Below, in pieces: positions 19,801 through 27,245 of a DNA stretch of 64,000 nt (position 1 is its first letter; each line of letters begins with the position of its first letter). The notes beneath the pieces are model-generated. The model saw nothing but the letters and a program-made list of their open reading frames with translations, was not told where the DNA came from and did no database searches. Made by a program: the position numbers and the translations under genes. This DNA comes from Sthenelais limicola (lineage: Eukaryota; Annelida; Polychaeta; Phyllodocida; Sigalionidae). Location: positions 50,774,966 to 50,838,965 of the forward strand of contig OW804094.1 of the NCBI GenBank assembly GCA_942159475.1. The letters run 5' to 3'.

Positions 19801-19994
19801 GTAAATGCTGATCATACACATCGCTCTCAAATCAATCTATTTCAATTCATTATTGCAGACCCCCATGGACATCTCTAACAGTGCTGCTGTCTTCGCCAAG
19901 CAAATCCCATCAACTATCAACTTATACAAAATCATTTCTCACATTGTCAAACCCCCTTGACAGTACAGTTATAGGGTTTATCTCAAACAGTTAA
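4740..19994 (+). CDS. Tentative three-exon ORF (145 residues) interrupted in intron 1 by the Gypsy element
   Basis: Exon 1 (4740-4964) ends at a strong donor (AAT/GTAAGT). Exon 2 (17349-17425) has a TGTTTCAG acceptor and a GTAATA donor. Exon 3 (19859-19994) has a TTATTGCAG acceptor and ends at TAA. Phases match across both junctions (0, then 2) and no internal stop appears, giving 145 residues. The protein has no motif I recognise, and exon 3 shares sequence with a repeat family at 20540. Intron 1 is 12.4 kb, of which 10.9 kb is the retrotransposon, so it would have been about 1.4 kb before insertion. This could be a small host gene, an accessory gene of the neighbouring transposon or a chance exon chain. 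Confidence 0.3.
5007..5516. other. Non-coding sequence before the Gypsy element
   Basis: This is intronic or intergenic sequence with no open frame of note, no tRNA and no clear repeat. It ends at the CTTG target-site copy (5517-5520). Confidence 0.5.
5517..5520. repeat. Left target-site duplication CTTG
   Basis: CTTG directly precedes the TGAG start of the left LTR. The same four bases follow the TACA end of the right LTR at 16466-16469. A five-base reading (CTTGT) is possible if the LTR is taken to start one base later. Confidence 0.6.
5521..5935 (+). repeat. Left (5') LTR
   Basis: A 415-base repeat starting TGAG and ending TACA. It carries an AATAAA signal at 5843-5848. Bases 5523-5935 are identical to 16053-16465. 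At the 5' edge, four bases present in the right LTR are missing. It should contain the promoter and transcript start; no unambiguous TATA box is visible. Confidence 0.92.
5939..5950 (+). other. Primer binding site complementary to tRNA-His
   Basis: Three bases after the left LTR the sequence reads TGGTGCCGTGAC. This is the complement of an animal tRNA-His 3' end (acceptor ...GTCACGGCA plus CCA). Twelve consecutive bases match. The tRNA sequence is recalled from general knowledge rather than aligned here. Confidence 0.7.
5992..7893 (+). CDS. gag: Gypsy Gag polyprotein
   Basis: This is a 633-residue protein. The ATG at 5992 is the first in frame after the primer site; the open frame extends 18 bases further but only with GTG. 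The N-terminus is Arg/Gly-rich, followed by a helical, charged segment around residues 150-215. A capsid-like region lies at about 340-520 (WDGKKDWREYHRS onward). A single CCHC zinc knuckle (CYFCREEGHLFRQC, about residue 583) provides nucleic-acid binding. This is the particle-forming structural protein. The pol frame overlaps its last 115 bases in the -1 frame, so Pol is probably made by a -1 shift. Confidence 0.9.
   Translation: MFGRGRGRVQYEDETGRPNWLSSGYKMVDWTDYDEVRDNLEVVVESGGATAMVHSTPPAVYRTAGRGRGVSRVGLTPGPGFDKVVGQRKKQPGPIDPPCSPPLEKPAWFDEEEQDLTRMWRNDVLRGTGRRMTFDKMDTLIGSQRRRIDGMNESVAISARHSRDALEAAARTAKDLAKVQEEDRELRQVIQDQADRMEELVKELKAAKECDSPASRGNYSSTPYRKPPQLSDNTYARIMGELPEFGQSRRCGNVEVNRGGSRDPEKKEVVLYNKRGDTDSGRVTALPDNTVGADENPGESGNPVARRNMRRSMDPAAAYDPVQSKVPYGKPGRNMSKPELKPKPLNFPIWDGKKDWREYHRSTLSVARAMNWDDDTYKVQLMAAVSDHMPNIAVLKADKYTLDEVFDMMDYEYENEKPADTRQREFFALRQTANQSPSNFAQLVSLKALYAFGEWDSTLHSMAIKVFLDGLMDPEMAKYVALQNPKNVVLAGASATRYRDVCKETTRLVPISTMEVGLGQSQSRELAIVEATGATGVSTDSADFFEFKAWQARNKGNGENKNKPFVKKYPYKSGATGGKPPPMCYFCREEGHLFRQCQKQVQHLAAMEGVVQFMAKLKEKEEAENALGPSKQT
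7779..12143 (+). CDS. pol: Gypsy Pol polyprotein (protease, RT, RNase H, integrase)
   Basis: The open frame runs 1454 codons, -1 relative to gag, so the listed start is where the frame opens rather than an initiator. Domains in order: retropepsin-like protease near residue 168, with VDWGAQCTLI where D[ST]G is usual; RT at about 470-690 with SFGLCNAP and YLDD at about 590; RNase H at about 740-870 (DTDAS, TDHASL); integrase zinc motif H-x6-H...CEAC at about 985-1027; catalytic D at 1052 (LDIIGP), D at 1110 (TDGAPEF) and E after exactly 35 residues (QVERFN); then a GPF-type C-terminal module (KWDGPFEVV) and a basic tail (RRGRPPK). It copies and integrates the element. No stop or frameshift interrupts it. 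Confidence 0.95.
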   Translation: MSEASSAPCSYGRGGPVYGQVKGEGRGGKRARAFQADVGSARSSYMHAIPGHIVKAELAGGEQEVCPGKLGDARRESSRGTSHTDRSLQWSVLVLCSAVSVRGGDPGYSCVPGQILRFESGCWGTRLHKIMACDLQDYGIQISDLHCPRIEERWYVSVTVGNVTGQFLVDWGAQCTLIKKCVFDQLSVRPHLIPCRVTCYAGTGHNLVTHGCIRVALGVGDQWFALNCLVVSGLVGVEAGILGMDFIFLHQCNSDWSGKFTLEDGEHTVACRPLQSGSLVVNRTESVFVDAFSSVCSGGVLGSPGGGQIFAPNGSELGSFLEYNDPVMETQIGNTLLVTNPTGEPILVELHTAIEGELANEKYSPIVDVELLEPEVPMPLGESCPLEKLVIGSDLVRAVDRGRLLKLLLSYKDCFRLPGEILGHTNVVTHRVDTGDAAPIKSGCRRLPPAKREAAEKQIQDMLDKGVIEESNSPWGAGIVIVKKKDGTDRFCVDYRPLNAVTKKDSFPLPRIDECIDALGGNKWFVTLDLESGYWQIAMDPASREKTAFVSSMGLYQFKVMSFGLCNAPATFERMMEQMLSGLRWKVCLVYLDDIIIFGRTLDETLENTELVLQRLRSYGLKLKPKKCEFFKLEVQYLGRIVSEGGIRPDPSKLDRVREWPVPSTVREVRQFLGFASYYREFMPKFSEIAEPIQALVIGANSKTKGVVFDEKCLEAFGRLKELLTKAPVLGYPQPAGTIILDTDASGFGMAGVLSQIQEGKEVVLSYASNSLSRAQRNYCATKRELLAVLTYLGKFQHYIIGREDFVLRTDHASLRWLMTFKDPSGMLARWLTTLQHYGISAKQISHRAGKNHSNADALSRLPVRKCPREDCPDCGEHDAVIAVMTMEYEIFAQLAGDRLRQAQAEDVILKRIAALLESNAPCPEKKDLLAEDDEYCFYAKLLPKMELVNGLLCVKWESDNGVVYTRAAVPFCLRKELFQTLHGNKLSVHFGEFKTYQAALKKFIWPRMNLDIADWVRGCEACASCKSRGGKGITPLRKELHGVRWSRVALDIIGPFKKTPRGNVCVMVVTDYFSKWAEAYPLPDHTAATCAMALFTEWILRYGPPVSLQTDGAPEFRSALLKELLEMLDIEKLMTLPYRPMANGQVERFNRVLVEQLSCLTEYDDVNWDLLVPCIAHAYRGAVHKSTYCTPNSVVFGTELVTPADIIYGTLTGDVDFPCHTAFVEEIRQLLRKGHKFVRERLGHAAVYQKRYFDRRARPRVFQAGDMVWRYATPLAQKKYGPKWDGPFEVVRRVQGCTYELRTTDGLLRWNGNLLKKAFNSDGKPVQVTNLHRAPEYQKQLVAGRDIIRVAPDGKVMPGTEAPEVTPGDRIVHHVKRRGRPPKAKTVAVGDKPPLPAAPSSGESSSESDEEEVNLVSDVDKVLPKALDKLVKSEYLLKRPQRNVRQPDRLGFK
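12144..12742 (+). other. 600-base non-coding gap between pol and ORF3, with a possible 3' splice site
   Basis: No open frame of note lies here. A TTGGTTGTGTGTACAG tract ending near 12706 resembles a splice acceptor 36 bases before the ORF3 ATG. By analogy with env mRNAs of retroviruses, ORF3 could be made from a spliced transcript. A donor in the gag leader was not identified. Confidence 0.4.
12743..15439 (+). CDS. Gypsy ORF3: zinc-finger, nuclear-signal, coiled-coil protein (not Env)
   Basis: The ATG at 12743 is preferred; the open frame extends 63 bases further only through a TTG. The 898-residue product has a Lys/Ser/Arg-rich disordered N-terminus (about 30-150), Ala-rich and acidic patches, then two C2H2-like fingers. 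The first is C-x4-C ... H-x4-H near residue 315; the second, C-x5-C-x12-H-x4-H, is near 357. A predicted coiled coil lies at about 580-628. A basic nuclear-signal-like cluster (PKRKKVE, about 632) and a Met/Gln/Pro-rich C-terminus follow. There is no signal peptide or transmembrane helix, so it is not an envelope protein. It sits where env lies in errantiviruses and is fully open in a young element, which suggests selection. A role in nuclear import, chromatin targeting or RNA packaging is a guess. Confidence 0.8.
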   Translation: MADAEVDMEVESGDTGGGDITPVEETVVTAQAEGRESGHEQHGEKETGHTSRSKEKKENRDKSRSRSRQSSSDSKGKKEDKKTGSGEDKKDRKETGKKSDKERKSKSGDKSGNVNPGTSGKAKPKPAATTSGQQPGSDVEMEEFPTVAAAAAASGTSRGRKLVQATNPPKVKRSRSSSINSLQTVEDIRQAHEGTHWKGQPKRQYDTDFPIRSADRYRRRGLLERVKLTQRNVADIDPAEDNDSKLIVPECPESEDEDECLQGYWDKAPMMGEYEARFHFLKNRSGRAETSDSVISGMVKNKLDGVSSLWQPGFRCPFTYCRYTGSELNKGGVKRYRTRERFYRHLCEEHCPAVLVLTCAHAMSCNVRLDRRSDMVGHLMVAHKDGKPKAREYAVGFSVLTDEIPNFGCQRYSKLGVLDMERIELGKRSSKVVGKKISNAPIAPPPLFGAWDLAGPRGKVIRGGGSGPSAATGVNPDNVPGSMDSVVAPASIAVQVASTSATTNLDHSGGCNDSQETVDYSPSMELPESGEVQRSLQGVSGAMDDGFADIQAATCTAMKRIQSAVDFACRPLENLEKCRVAAERIPALEKRVKELEAKLKFYKDVDARSREEILSLQEKLALMEENERASPAPKRKKVEPGVDKSVGTDRVIEPSVSASPAAEKLDTRDPAVPHVLQQTLNSVIAENRNAMANVFRSMMRESLLQSTAYNPLDMSREYMVDEMQPSASQSQMEMSQMGMSREAQMVRPPPTPSRVFDRNFMMAGLQYRPPQHPGIGAFSNLVDSISAAGIGAGIGSMSASGSIPPGFPRNQPPLQSSSPAGHQGRPDMVFVNSTYAQGVVETTPTRSATLDAQRLEQDGATESDTGYPNPAEEAKLLGEGSSEGMLSVGDEDEELKTM
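15440..16018 (+). other. 3' non-coding region of the Gypsy element
   Basis: About 580 bases with no coding frame separate ORF3 from the polypurine tract. A T-rich stretch lies around 15780-15990. No other feature is seen. Confidence 0.5.
16019..16039 (+). other. Polypurine tract
   Basis: A purine run (AAAAGAAAAAGGATAGGGGG) lies a few bases upstream of the right LTR. It is the expected plus-strand primer of reverse transcription. The offset to the TGAG start is 7 bases if the LTR begins at 16047, or 2 bases if it begins at 16042. Confidence 0.7.
16047..16465 (+). repeat. Right (3') LTR
   Basis: A 419-base repeat, TGAG to TACA, with an AATAAA at 16373-16378. It is identical to the left copy over 413 bases, which dates the insertion as very recent. 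Confidence 0.92.
16591..16680 (+). repeat. Poly-C low-complexity tract
   Basis: About 90 bases of C runs of 7-18 with interspersed A/T. The complementary strand is G-rich with several runs of at least seven G, which could fold into quadruplexes. Confidence 0.8.
16836..16915 (+). repeat. Dispersed repeat (GGGGTGCCTATGTCAGGG family), copy 1
   Basis: The stretch matches about 30925-31020 closely (ATGTTTTCCAGCC ... AATGATTG ... GGGTGGGGTGCCTATGTCAGGG). A weaker echo, CCTACATCGGGGTA, occurs twice at 21300-21345. The element type is unknown. Confidence 0.6.
17426..18253. other. Non-coding intronic or intergenic sequence
   Basis: AT-rich; I see no gene or clear repeat in it. Confidence 0.4.
18254..18289. 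repeat. Hairpin element copy 1, 11-bp stem
   Basis: TGTGGACGAGT (18254-18264) and its perfect reverse complement (18279-18289) enclose a 14-base loop. A diverged copy with the same stem core lies at 18955-18987. Confidence 0.6.
18955..18987. repeat. Hairpin element copy 2
   Basis: TGTGGACGAGT and ACTCGTCC flank a 14-base spacer (18966-18979). The stem core matches copy 1 but the loop differs, so the paired bases are the conserved part. Confidence 0.5.
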
Positions 19995-20060
19995 TATTTA
20001 GGAGGGTGAACAGTACAGTTGTTATATCAAATCTACTTGTATTATGATAGGACTGCACGA

Positions 20061-20195
20061 GTAGTTGGTCTGGCTCAAAGGATCACATTGACCCGAGATG
20101 TTTCTTTGTGCATGGCACACGAGCCGATAGGCGAGTGTGTTATATCGAAAAGAATCATCGAGGGTCAATGTGATCCTTTGAGCCAGACCAACTAC
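20061..20195. repeat. 34-bp perfect inverted repeat
   Basis: The 34 bases at 20061-20094 are the exact reverse complement of 20162-20195, with a 67-base spacer. The transcript would fold into a long hairpin. It abuts the MITE at 20211 and may be a small fold-back element or the remains of a nested insertion. Confidence 0.7.
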
Positions 20196-20210
20196 GAGAT
20201 GTGGTCCTAT

Positions 20211-20529
20211 TTTTACTCCACGGTGCTAATAGATTAATTATAAATTATAACACAAAGTCCTTTATTTACTTACGAAGTTACAGCCATTCTTCTCTCACTG
20301 ATGCCGGCGACGACGCAATAGTGTACATCATAACGTTGTGACGTTAGTAACGCTAGTAAGAGCCATTGACAACGCATTTTCCCGCGTGGAAGGGAACCAA
20401 TCAAATGAGTTTATTTTGCACATCATTTTAGGCCCCGCCCATGTGGTACAAAACAATGTACCACACGGTATGTACCACACGCCTCTACATACAAATGTTA
20501 TGTGATACACATTTCACCGTGGAGTAAAA
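20211..20529. mobile_element. 319-bp MITE with 15-bp perfect terminal inverted repeats
   Basis: TTTTACTCCACGGTG (20211-20225) and its exact complement (20515-20529) bound a non-coding 319-base segment. TAT flanks both ends and is the likely target-site duplication. No transposase is encoded, and the superfamily is not clear from the termini. Confidence 0.6.
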
Positions 20530-20769
20530 TATCATTTTTCACATTGTCAGCCCTTGACAGTACAGTTATAGGGTTTGACTCGACCAGTTAATATACAAGT
20601 GAGTGAAGAATGGTTTGCATATCAAATCCATGAGTTTGAACAGTACAGTTCTATAAGTTTCTCCCAATTAGAAGAACAAACACCCTTAATGGTACGATAA
20701 TTATTTACACTAGTCTGTCTGATTAGAAGAGTAAACAGTACAGTTCGAACAGTACAGTTCAACAAAATC

Positions 20770-21740
20770 CTACTAAATTAGGACCGTGTTGCTCCACTCT
20801 ATTTGAACAGGAGGTAGCTCTGTATAGTAGTTGTTTTTTGGCGAACATATTGGTATGTGTTGACTCCCTAATAGGGGACAGAGTATACTGATTGATGAAT
20901 CATGTTTGAATCATGAAATAATTCTGGATATAAAATCAACAACCTTTAATTTAAATGCAAAAAAGAGTTGATCAAATATAAAAAGGTCTGGATAATCATT
21001 TTGTGTGCCTTAAATTCTGTTGGAATCTATTGAATGGGCTTGAATTTTTATAAGATACTGTTTCTCGAGCATTGTACAAAATCTCGTGAAAAAAACGCCT
21101 TATTTCACAACACATATGGCCGAAACCTCATTTCACCTGTGTCAGGGTAAAATAAGACTCATCCTGCTTAATATTTAAGTGTCACTGAAATAATTTTTGT
21201 ATGCACTTCACATCGATATTTTTCCACTTTTAATATACTGAATGCATGAAAAACAACAAAAATAGAACTAACATAAATATAGGGAAAACTATTTGTACCT
21301 ACATCGGGGTACTGGGTATCTAGCCTACATCGGGGTAGGCTACTTATGATTTTGTGCATGTATTGTGCATTGATTTTTGTTGAAATAAGGTTTATAGTTT
21401 GCTCAATATTATAAATACCCACGTTATATTCAAGTTTATTTGGGTTTCAAACATTTCTGGTACATTATGGATATTCTAGGTATGTCTCTCTGGTATAGCT
21501 CTAAGGAGAACGTTGGGGTAAAGACAAAGGAATGCGACCAGTGGGTGGGTATTGTTTTAGTGGGTAATACCCAGACAACCTGTCTGGAGAGAAAATGGGT
21601 TGTCTGGTAGGGGTCCTTTGTCTTAGCATTTATTATTTGGGGTTCAGCCCCTGCCGCATACCCTTATTTTGGATAAGTACCAGTATGTAACTTTGAATTT
21701 CTCTTTGTTTAATGTATTTCCTGTATTGTTTTAAGATGCA
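20770..21740. other. AT-rich non-coding stretch
   Basis: No gene is seen. It contains two short CCTACATCGGGGTA echoes (21300-21345) of the repeat family at 16836 and 30928. Confidence 0.4.
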
Positions 21741-22390
21741 TGTTGGGATACACCCACTATATGATGGGATATCAACATTGTATGATGGGATAGGGCTGCT
21801 CCTTGTATAAAATATCCAAGCACCCTATCCTCATCAGTCATTGCTCACTATACATTACTGAATACACTACACATACTATAAGCTCTTGACTTGGACTTAT
21901 TCATTTGGACCAGCTAGCCTAAACAGGGCTCGATATTCTAAACAGATCTTCAGTGAGATATCTGAACGACTTTATCTCACATTTTGCATTTTCAAAACTC
22001 CTTAATTTTAGTTATTTCGCCCCATCAATAAAAACTCAGTAATTTTCAATCAGAGCAAATTATTGTTATATCATGTTACGCAATAATGACATAACAATGA
22101 ATAACCACTTAATGACGATAATTATCATTAATTATCATTATTTCATTTAATATCTCAATTAAGTAGCATGTCCATAACCCATAAAGTAACATTACTCAGG
22201 AATTTATTGCAGTATTTACGGTAGCATGTAAAGGATCAGGTAGCACCCTCACCTACTTTAATATTCCTCCAATGACCAATAGCCACCTGGACCAAGCACC
22301 TACCTGTATGTTAGTCTACAATAAACATTCATTCTAGATCTCAGGATCACAGCCTTAAGACTTCTTTTATACTCTGCATATTATCCTACA
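21741..22390 (+). mobile_element. Possible solo LTR
   Basis: The segment starts TGTTGGGATA and ends TTATCCTACA, which form an imperfect short inverted repeat. It holds a TATA box (TATAAAAT, 21806-21813) and a polyadenylation signal (AATAAA, about 22319) in the order expected of an LTR. No matching second copy lies in the window and the flanks show no clear target-site duplication, so the call is tentative. Confidence 0.35.
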
Positions 22391-23477
22391 ATATTTCCAT
22401 AACTATTCCATATTCAAGACAGACCAAACCTTCATATGACATTATATTTATTAAAAATCGATCTGAGCCCAGTGAAAGAATGATTTTAGGGAGGGCTCAA
22501 ACATCGGACAGCATACTTAAACTACAGAACTAAGGCTGACTCCCAAGAAATATCAACATGGATACATCATGGATATCAACATAATTTGCTCAGCATGATT
22601 CACATGATACAGTTTTATTATTCGCAGATATTTGGATGAACTGCTTCTAGGCAAGGGGAAATATTTAACTGTAACCAAAGATCACTTAATATTAGCATGT
22701 GTATAATTTGGCAGTACATGCACGTTCTGCATAATATACAATTCCACGCAGTGGCTTCATCAGTTGGCCTATGTATGTATAGGTAATTAGAATATGAATC
22801 CTTTTGACATCAAATCAAATGTTAGCCTACATTGAAGGTGATGACAACGTCGGCCAAAGTGGCTGACGTGAAAGGAGCCAACGTCTTTTCAGGAACACTG
22901 AGCTTTGAAAATGAGTTAAATGGGCCTAAATTTCTTCAGTCCAAAAGACCCTATAATTTAATTACTATGGAATAAAGGAGTTGATAACAGGGTTCGGATT
23001 TTGTTATTTATTTCAGTGTATTTAAAGGAATTCAGATCAAAATGCAACCTTGAAATCCTCAATTTGCCAAGCATTTAAATAGTAGGCTTATATACTATAT
23101 GCATAGGCTACACCGGTCCAATTCCATGTTGATTCCTCAAATTATATGCATAGAATTTTTCTATGAATTATCATTTTATATTGAGTTGGTTGTATATTTA
23201 CGGTTGAGTACTTTTATTTTCTCCATTAAAACCCTTATCAGTCAGCACAGTTGAGCCCTTGGGGGACTATGGTTTGAAGACGATCATCCAGTTTCCTTCT
23301 TCTGAATCTCTGGCTACTTTACTCTAATTAGATTTTGCTTCTGTTTAATGAAACTTAAAACCAGCGCTCGGTTATTTGGAGGGTAGTTCTTTGACTCATT
23401 TTAGTGGTAGCACAGGAAGCGAGCACCTCATTTCTATCATGTTGGTTGCGTTTTGATTTTAAATTTCTTACCTTCAG
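22391..23477. other. Non-coding sequence upstream of the transposase-like gene
   Basis: No coding frame of note. It may hold the promoter and 5' non-coding exons of the gene at 23481, since that gene's first coding exon is preceded by a splice acceptor (TACCTTCAG). Confidence 0.4.
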
Positions 23478-23480
23478 GCA

Positions 23481-26400
23481 ATGGTTCGCCAGGGGCCTAT
23501 GACAGAAGCCCAAAGGGCATGCAAGCTAAAGGCCATGAGGCTGTGGCGAAAACGTAAAAGAGAAGCATCTCCAGGACATGTACAGAGGGAAAGAGAAAGG
23601 CATAAGGTATTGTATTACAGTTTGTCTCTGAAATGGAAAGTCCATAGACTTAGTATTGATTTACTATATATGCAAGCGGGCTGGAAAAAAAAGTTCTCAT
23701 TCCTTTCTAAGGATGACCCAATCATTTCATTCTGTTACCAATGATGCAACTCTCGATATTCTGATATGTATAAAATCTATATTTTTCAAGGCAAGACGTA
23801 CTGCTCTAAAAGCCTCTGGCCAAGGTAGACATACCTTATCTCAAACAGGACTCAACCACCTTAGGGAGAGGGAGCAAAGAAATTCTAAGAGATATCGCCA
23901 GCAACTCAAGAAGAAAAATGAAGCAACTGGTCAGTAATCCATTTTGTCGAATACAATTCAATGAACAGCCACACCATAGTTATTAGTTTCATGAGTATTA
24001 AGATAGGATGTAACAAGGTTGGTTTCTTACTTACTGTACACAATGCCGACAAGTTTTTTTTGACCAGGGATGTCACGGGAAGCCATAGGCTTTGAGTGAT
24101 ATCCCTGGTAAAAAAAATGAGTGAGCATTGTGTACAGTAAGTAAGAAACTAACCGAGTTACATCCTATTTTCATACCACTATCTCAGATTGTAAAATATA
24201 ATGAATAAACAAACTATTTATTTACCTCGCTTTCCTCCTATGACCCCCCCATATTGATTTATTTTAGGCGAATAGGCGTGACAAGCCATGAGCGAGCATA
24301 ACTTCAACCAATAAGAAAGCTTCTTAGATTTAGGCTAAAAAAGGGTCATATTTTCATGTGTGGATCCATTCAACAAAATACAATGGCATGAATTCACTCA
24401 TTTGCAGTGTGTACAGCCCCGATCGTGGTATAAAAGTTGTCTTAAAATGGCTAAGATCATTGAGAATAAATATAGGGATTTGGGAAACATAAAACAACAA
24501 TGTAACTGTAATTCAAAGCATGCCAGGTATTGTCAAACTTACTTCCTCAGTTGCTTTCAATTACAAATACTCAGCATACAATCATTTATCTCATACACCC
24601 ACTATACACTATACCCTATTTATTATTATGATGAGTGGCTTCGATTTATCTTAAAAACTGATCTATAACTTGAGTTTACAAATGCCATCACAATTATTAA
24701 GATGACGGTCATAATATTTACAAGCTTTCCTTTCTGCAGTACCATCTTTAAGAAATAAATGTATGTACTGCTATAAACCTTCTATCAATTTCCTAACCGC
24801 AAGAAAATTAACAAAATGTGATCATTATTTCATAGAGAGGCATATTCCAAGTAGCAACCCAGCGCTGACTCCCTGGCCATCAACTCGTCAGAAAAAAGAT
24901 AATCATTCCTATATGCAGTTACAGCCACGGACTAGGAGGAAGATAACTTATGATCAGGTTGAACAAACAGAACAAGCACCTGTGGCCGAAAGGTAATTCA
25001 AATTCATAATTTGACATTTCATAGTTTGACATTTCATAAACTAATATCATATATCAATAAATGTTTCAAAATTTGAAATATATGTTATCTGATGTTTCTT
25101 GTCTAATGCCAATGTTGAGAATCATTACCCTGTGCCATTTCCAACTTGACCTCTAATATTAACTATTAAAACTGACAAGTTACTTGCTTTGTTTATTCTA
25201 GATTGCTGGTAAAATTGCCATTCAGCAGGCATCCAAAGGCTCGTAAGCTTAAACGAGACATAGCGGCACTTGAAGATAAATGCAGACGACTGAAGAAAGA
25301 TCAACAAATTTCAAGTGACGAAGATGACTCTGAGGACACATCTGAAGATAATTCAATTACTGATATTCATGATTCTGTTAGCTTAAACAACAGCGTAAAT
25401 GAAACCTCAAATATTGATCATTCTCCACCCACCCCACAGATCTTATTCACACCTTCATCCTCAAACCCCTCTCCCACAACCCAAGCAATTCATATTGCTG
25501 AAGAACTAAACATCACACCTCATCGAGATCGACTGAAGAAAATCTTACCTTATGCTGTTGTCATGAATCAGGTCAAAGAAGCACCCAGGAAAATAAAGCA
25601 AAATTTATTTGATCCAAAGACCAAGCAACTCAGCAAGAATAGAAAAAGGGTATATGGAGGTGCTTTGCAAAGAATAAGTACAATGACCAAAATTCCTCGG
25701 GACTACATATTCCGCCAGAAACAGAAAAAAGAAAATCGCAAAAGGCTTGCTGAAGAACGCAAGAAAATGGTCCACAATTTCCTTTGTCGACCTGAAAATA
25801 GCTATGAAATGCCTTCCAAGAAAGATCAAGTTAGAGGCCAGGGGAAATTTTGTCTAGCTGATACGCTTAGGAACCTACATTCAAAGTTTATAACTGAATA
25901 TCCGCACATACCCATTTCTCTCTCTACCTTTTGCAAATTTCGTCCAGCTTATTGCAAGATATCGAAATTCATTCAGAGGGCTGTCTGCCTATGCCAGAGA
26001 CACACCAACATGGCTTTGAAGGCTGAAGCATCTAAATTCCTCCCGAAGTCAACTGCTGCCCTATCTGCAATGACTGACGGTGAGATAAGAGAACTTCTTG
26101 AAAAGAATACAGATCCTTCAGTCACCTTCCATACATGGAAGTCTGTTTCAGTCGAATGGAAAGGAAAGATCATCCAGAAAGTGAAGTTGCTAAAAGTCAC
26201 TGAGGAAAAGAAGGAATTCATCAATAATATGATTGCAGAGATGAAAGATTTCAGAGCCCATTCCTTTCGTGCACAGGAGCAGCATGCACAGGTTCGCCAT
26301 CTTAAACAAAATTTGTTGGCAGGGGAAGAAGTTGTTATCCAGATGGATTACAGCGAGAACTGGTGTGTGAGCTTTCTCCATGAGGTCCAAGGTGCGTACT

Positions 26401-27245
26401 ACAACAAGAACAACGTTACCATACACCCTATGGTAATGACATTCAAAAATGAAAACGGTGACATCATCAATAAGAGCTTCGCAGGGGTAACTGAAGTGTT
26501 GACCCATTCAGTTCCAACCACCTATGCCTTCATTCAAGTATTGCTTAGAAGTATCAAAGAAATTGTACCCCATTTGAAAATGATCCACTTCGTAACCGAC
26601 TCACCATCCAGTCAATATCGGAACAAAACGATTTGTGGAGTGGTCGCACGATTTCCGTACAAGTTTGGTGTCCTTGCATCCTGGTCATGGCTAGAATGTG
26701 GACATGGGAAAGGACCCTGTGATGGGGTCGGTGGCGCCATAAAAAAGAAAGCAGATAACTTGATAAAGAGCAAGAAAATCATTTCAAACGCCGATGAATT
26801 GTATTCTGAAGTCAGCTCGTCTAATACAAAGGTACACCTTCTCAAAATCAGTTCTTCAGATGTGGAAAAAGCAACGGATGAAATATCCCAGTTGCTTTTA
26901 ACTGGTGTCAAAGGCATTTCCAAAATGCACATCGTTGCTCCAATAGAAAGAGAGCTACGAATGAGGACGACCTCATGCTTCCACTCATGCTGTTATGAAA
27001 ATATGAAATTCATACCAACTTGCTCTGGATGGGTAAGAACAGAAATCCAAATAGTATATGACAGCGACGACCTCAATATGATTGAATACATGAGGATGAA
27101 GAAGCGTACTGTTTCTGACAACAGTCTGAAGTCTAAAGACAGCAGTCTAAAGTCTAAGTCTTCTGACGATGAAGCTGATGACATCTACATGGTAGATTCT
27201 GCATCTGATTCATCACAAGATGAAACCGATGAGGACGATGTTTAA
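23481..27245 (+). CDS. Four-exon transposase-like (DDE/RNase H fold) protein, 853 residues
   Basis: Exons: 23481-23606, 23791-23929, 24740-24992 and 25202-27245, with GT-AG introns and matching phases (0, 1, 2). The N-terminus is Arg/Lys-rich with repeated RERERHK-type helices. A Cys/His patch (CMYCYK ... CDHYF) and an acidic Ser-rich linker follow. The large last exon has the order of a transposase of the DDE type: MDYSEN, then VTDSPSSQYRN, then GHGKGPCDGVGG, giving candidate acidic residues D, D and D. A C-rich segment (CFHSCCYENM) and an acidic tail end it. Proteins with this pattern are, to my knowledge, common and unannotated in invertebrates and fishes. It could be an intact transposase of the surrounding element or a domesticated one. 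Confidence 0.7.
24005..24166. mobile_element. 162-bp fold-back (MITE-like) hairpin inside intron 2
   Basis: Arms 24005-24046 and 24125-24166 are near-perfect inverted repeats of 42 bases. A second inner inverted repeat (ACCAGGGATGTCAC / GTGATATCCCTGGT) sits between them. The outer arm motif (AACCAACCTTGTTACATCC in inverse) recurs at about 39474-39492, so the family is dispersed. Confidence 0.65.

Larger units (their letters stand above)
19961..20760 (+). repeat. Cluster of six ACAGTACAGTT motifs with a ~100-bp direct duplication
   Basis: CAGTACAGTT occurs at about 19971, 20011, 20558, 20641, 20736 and 20751. Two of the copies lie in a longer duplicated segment (TTGACAGTACAGTTATAGGGTTT ... 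CAGTTAATAT) at about 19967 and 20554. The inverted repeat and MITE described separately separate these duplicated segments. Confidence 0.55.
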
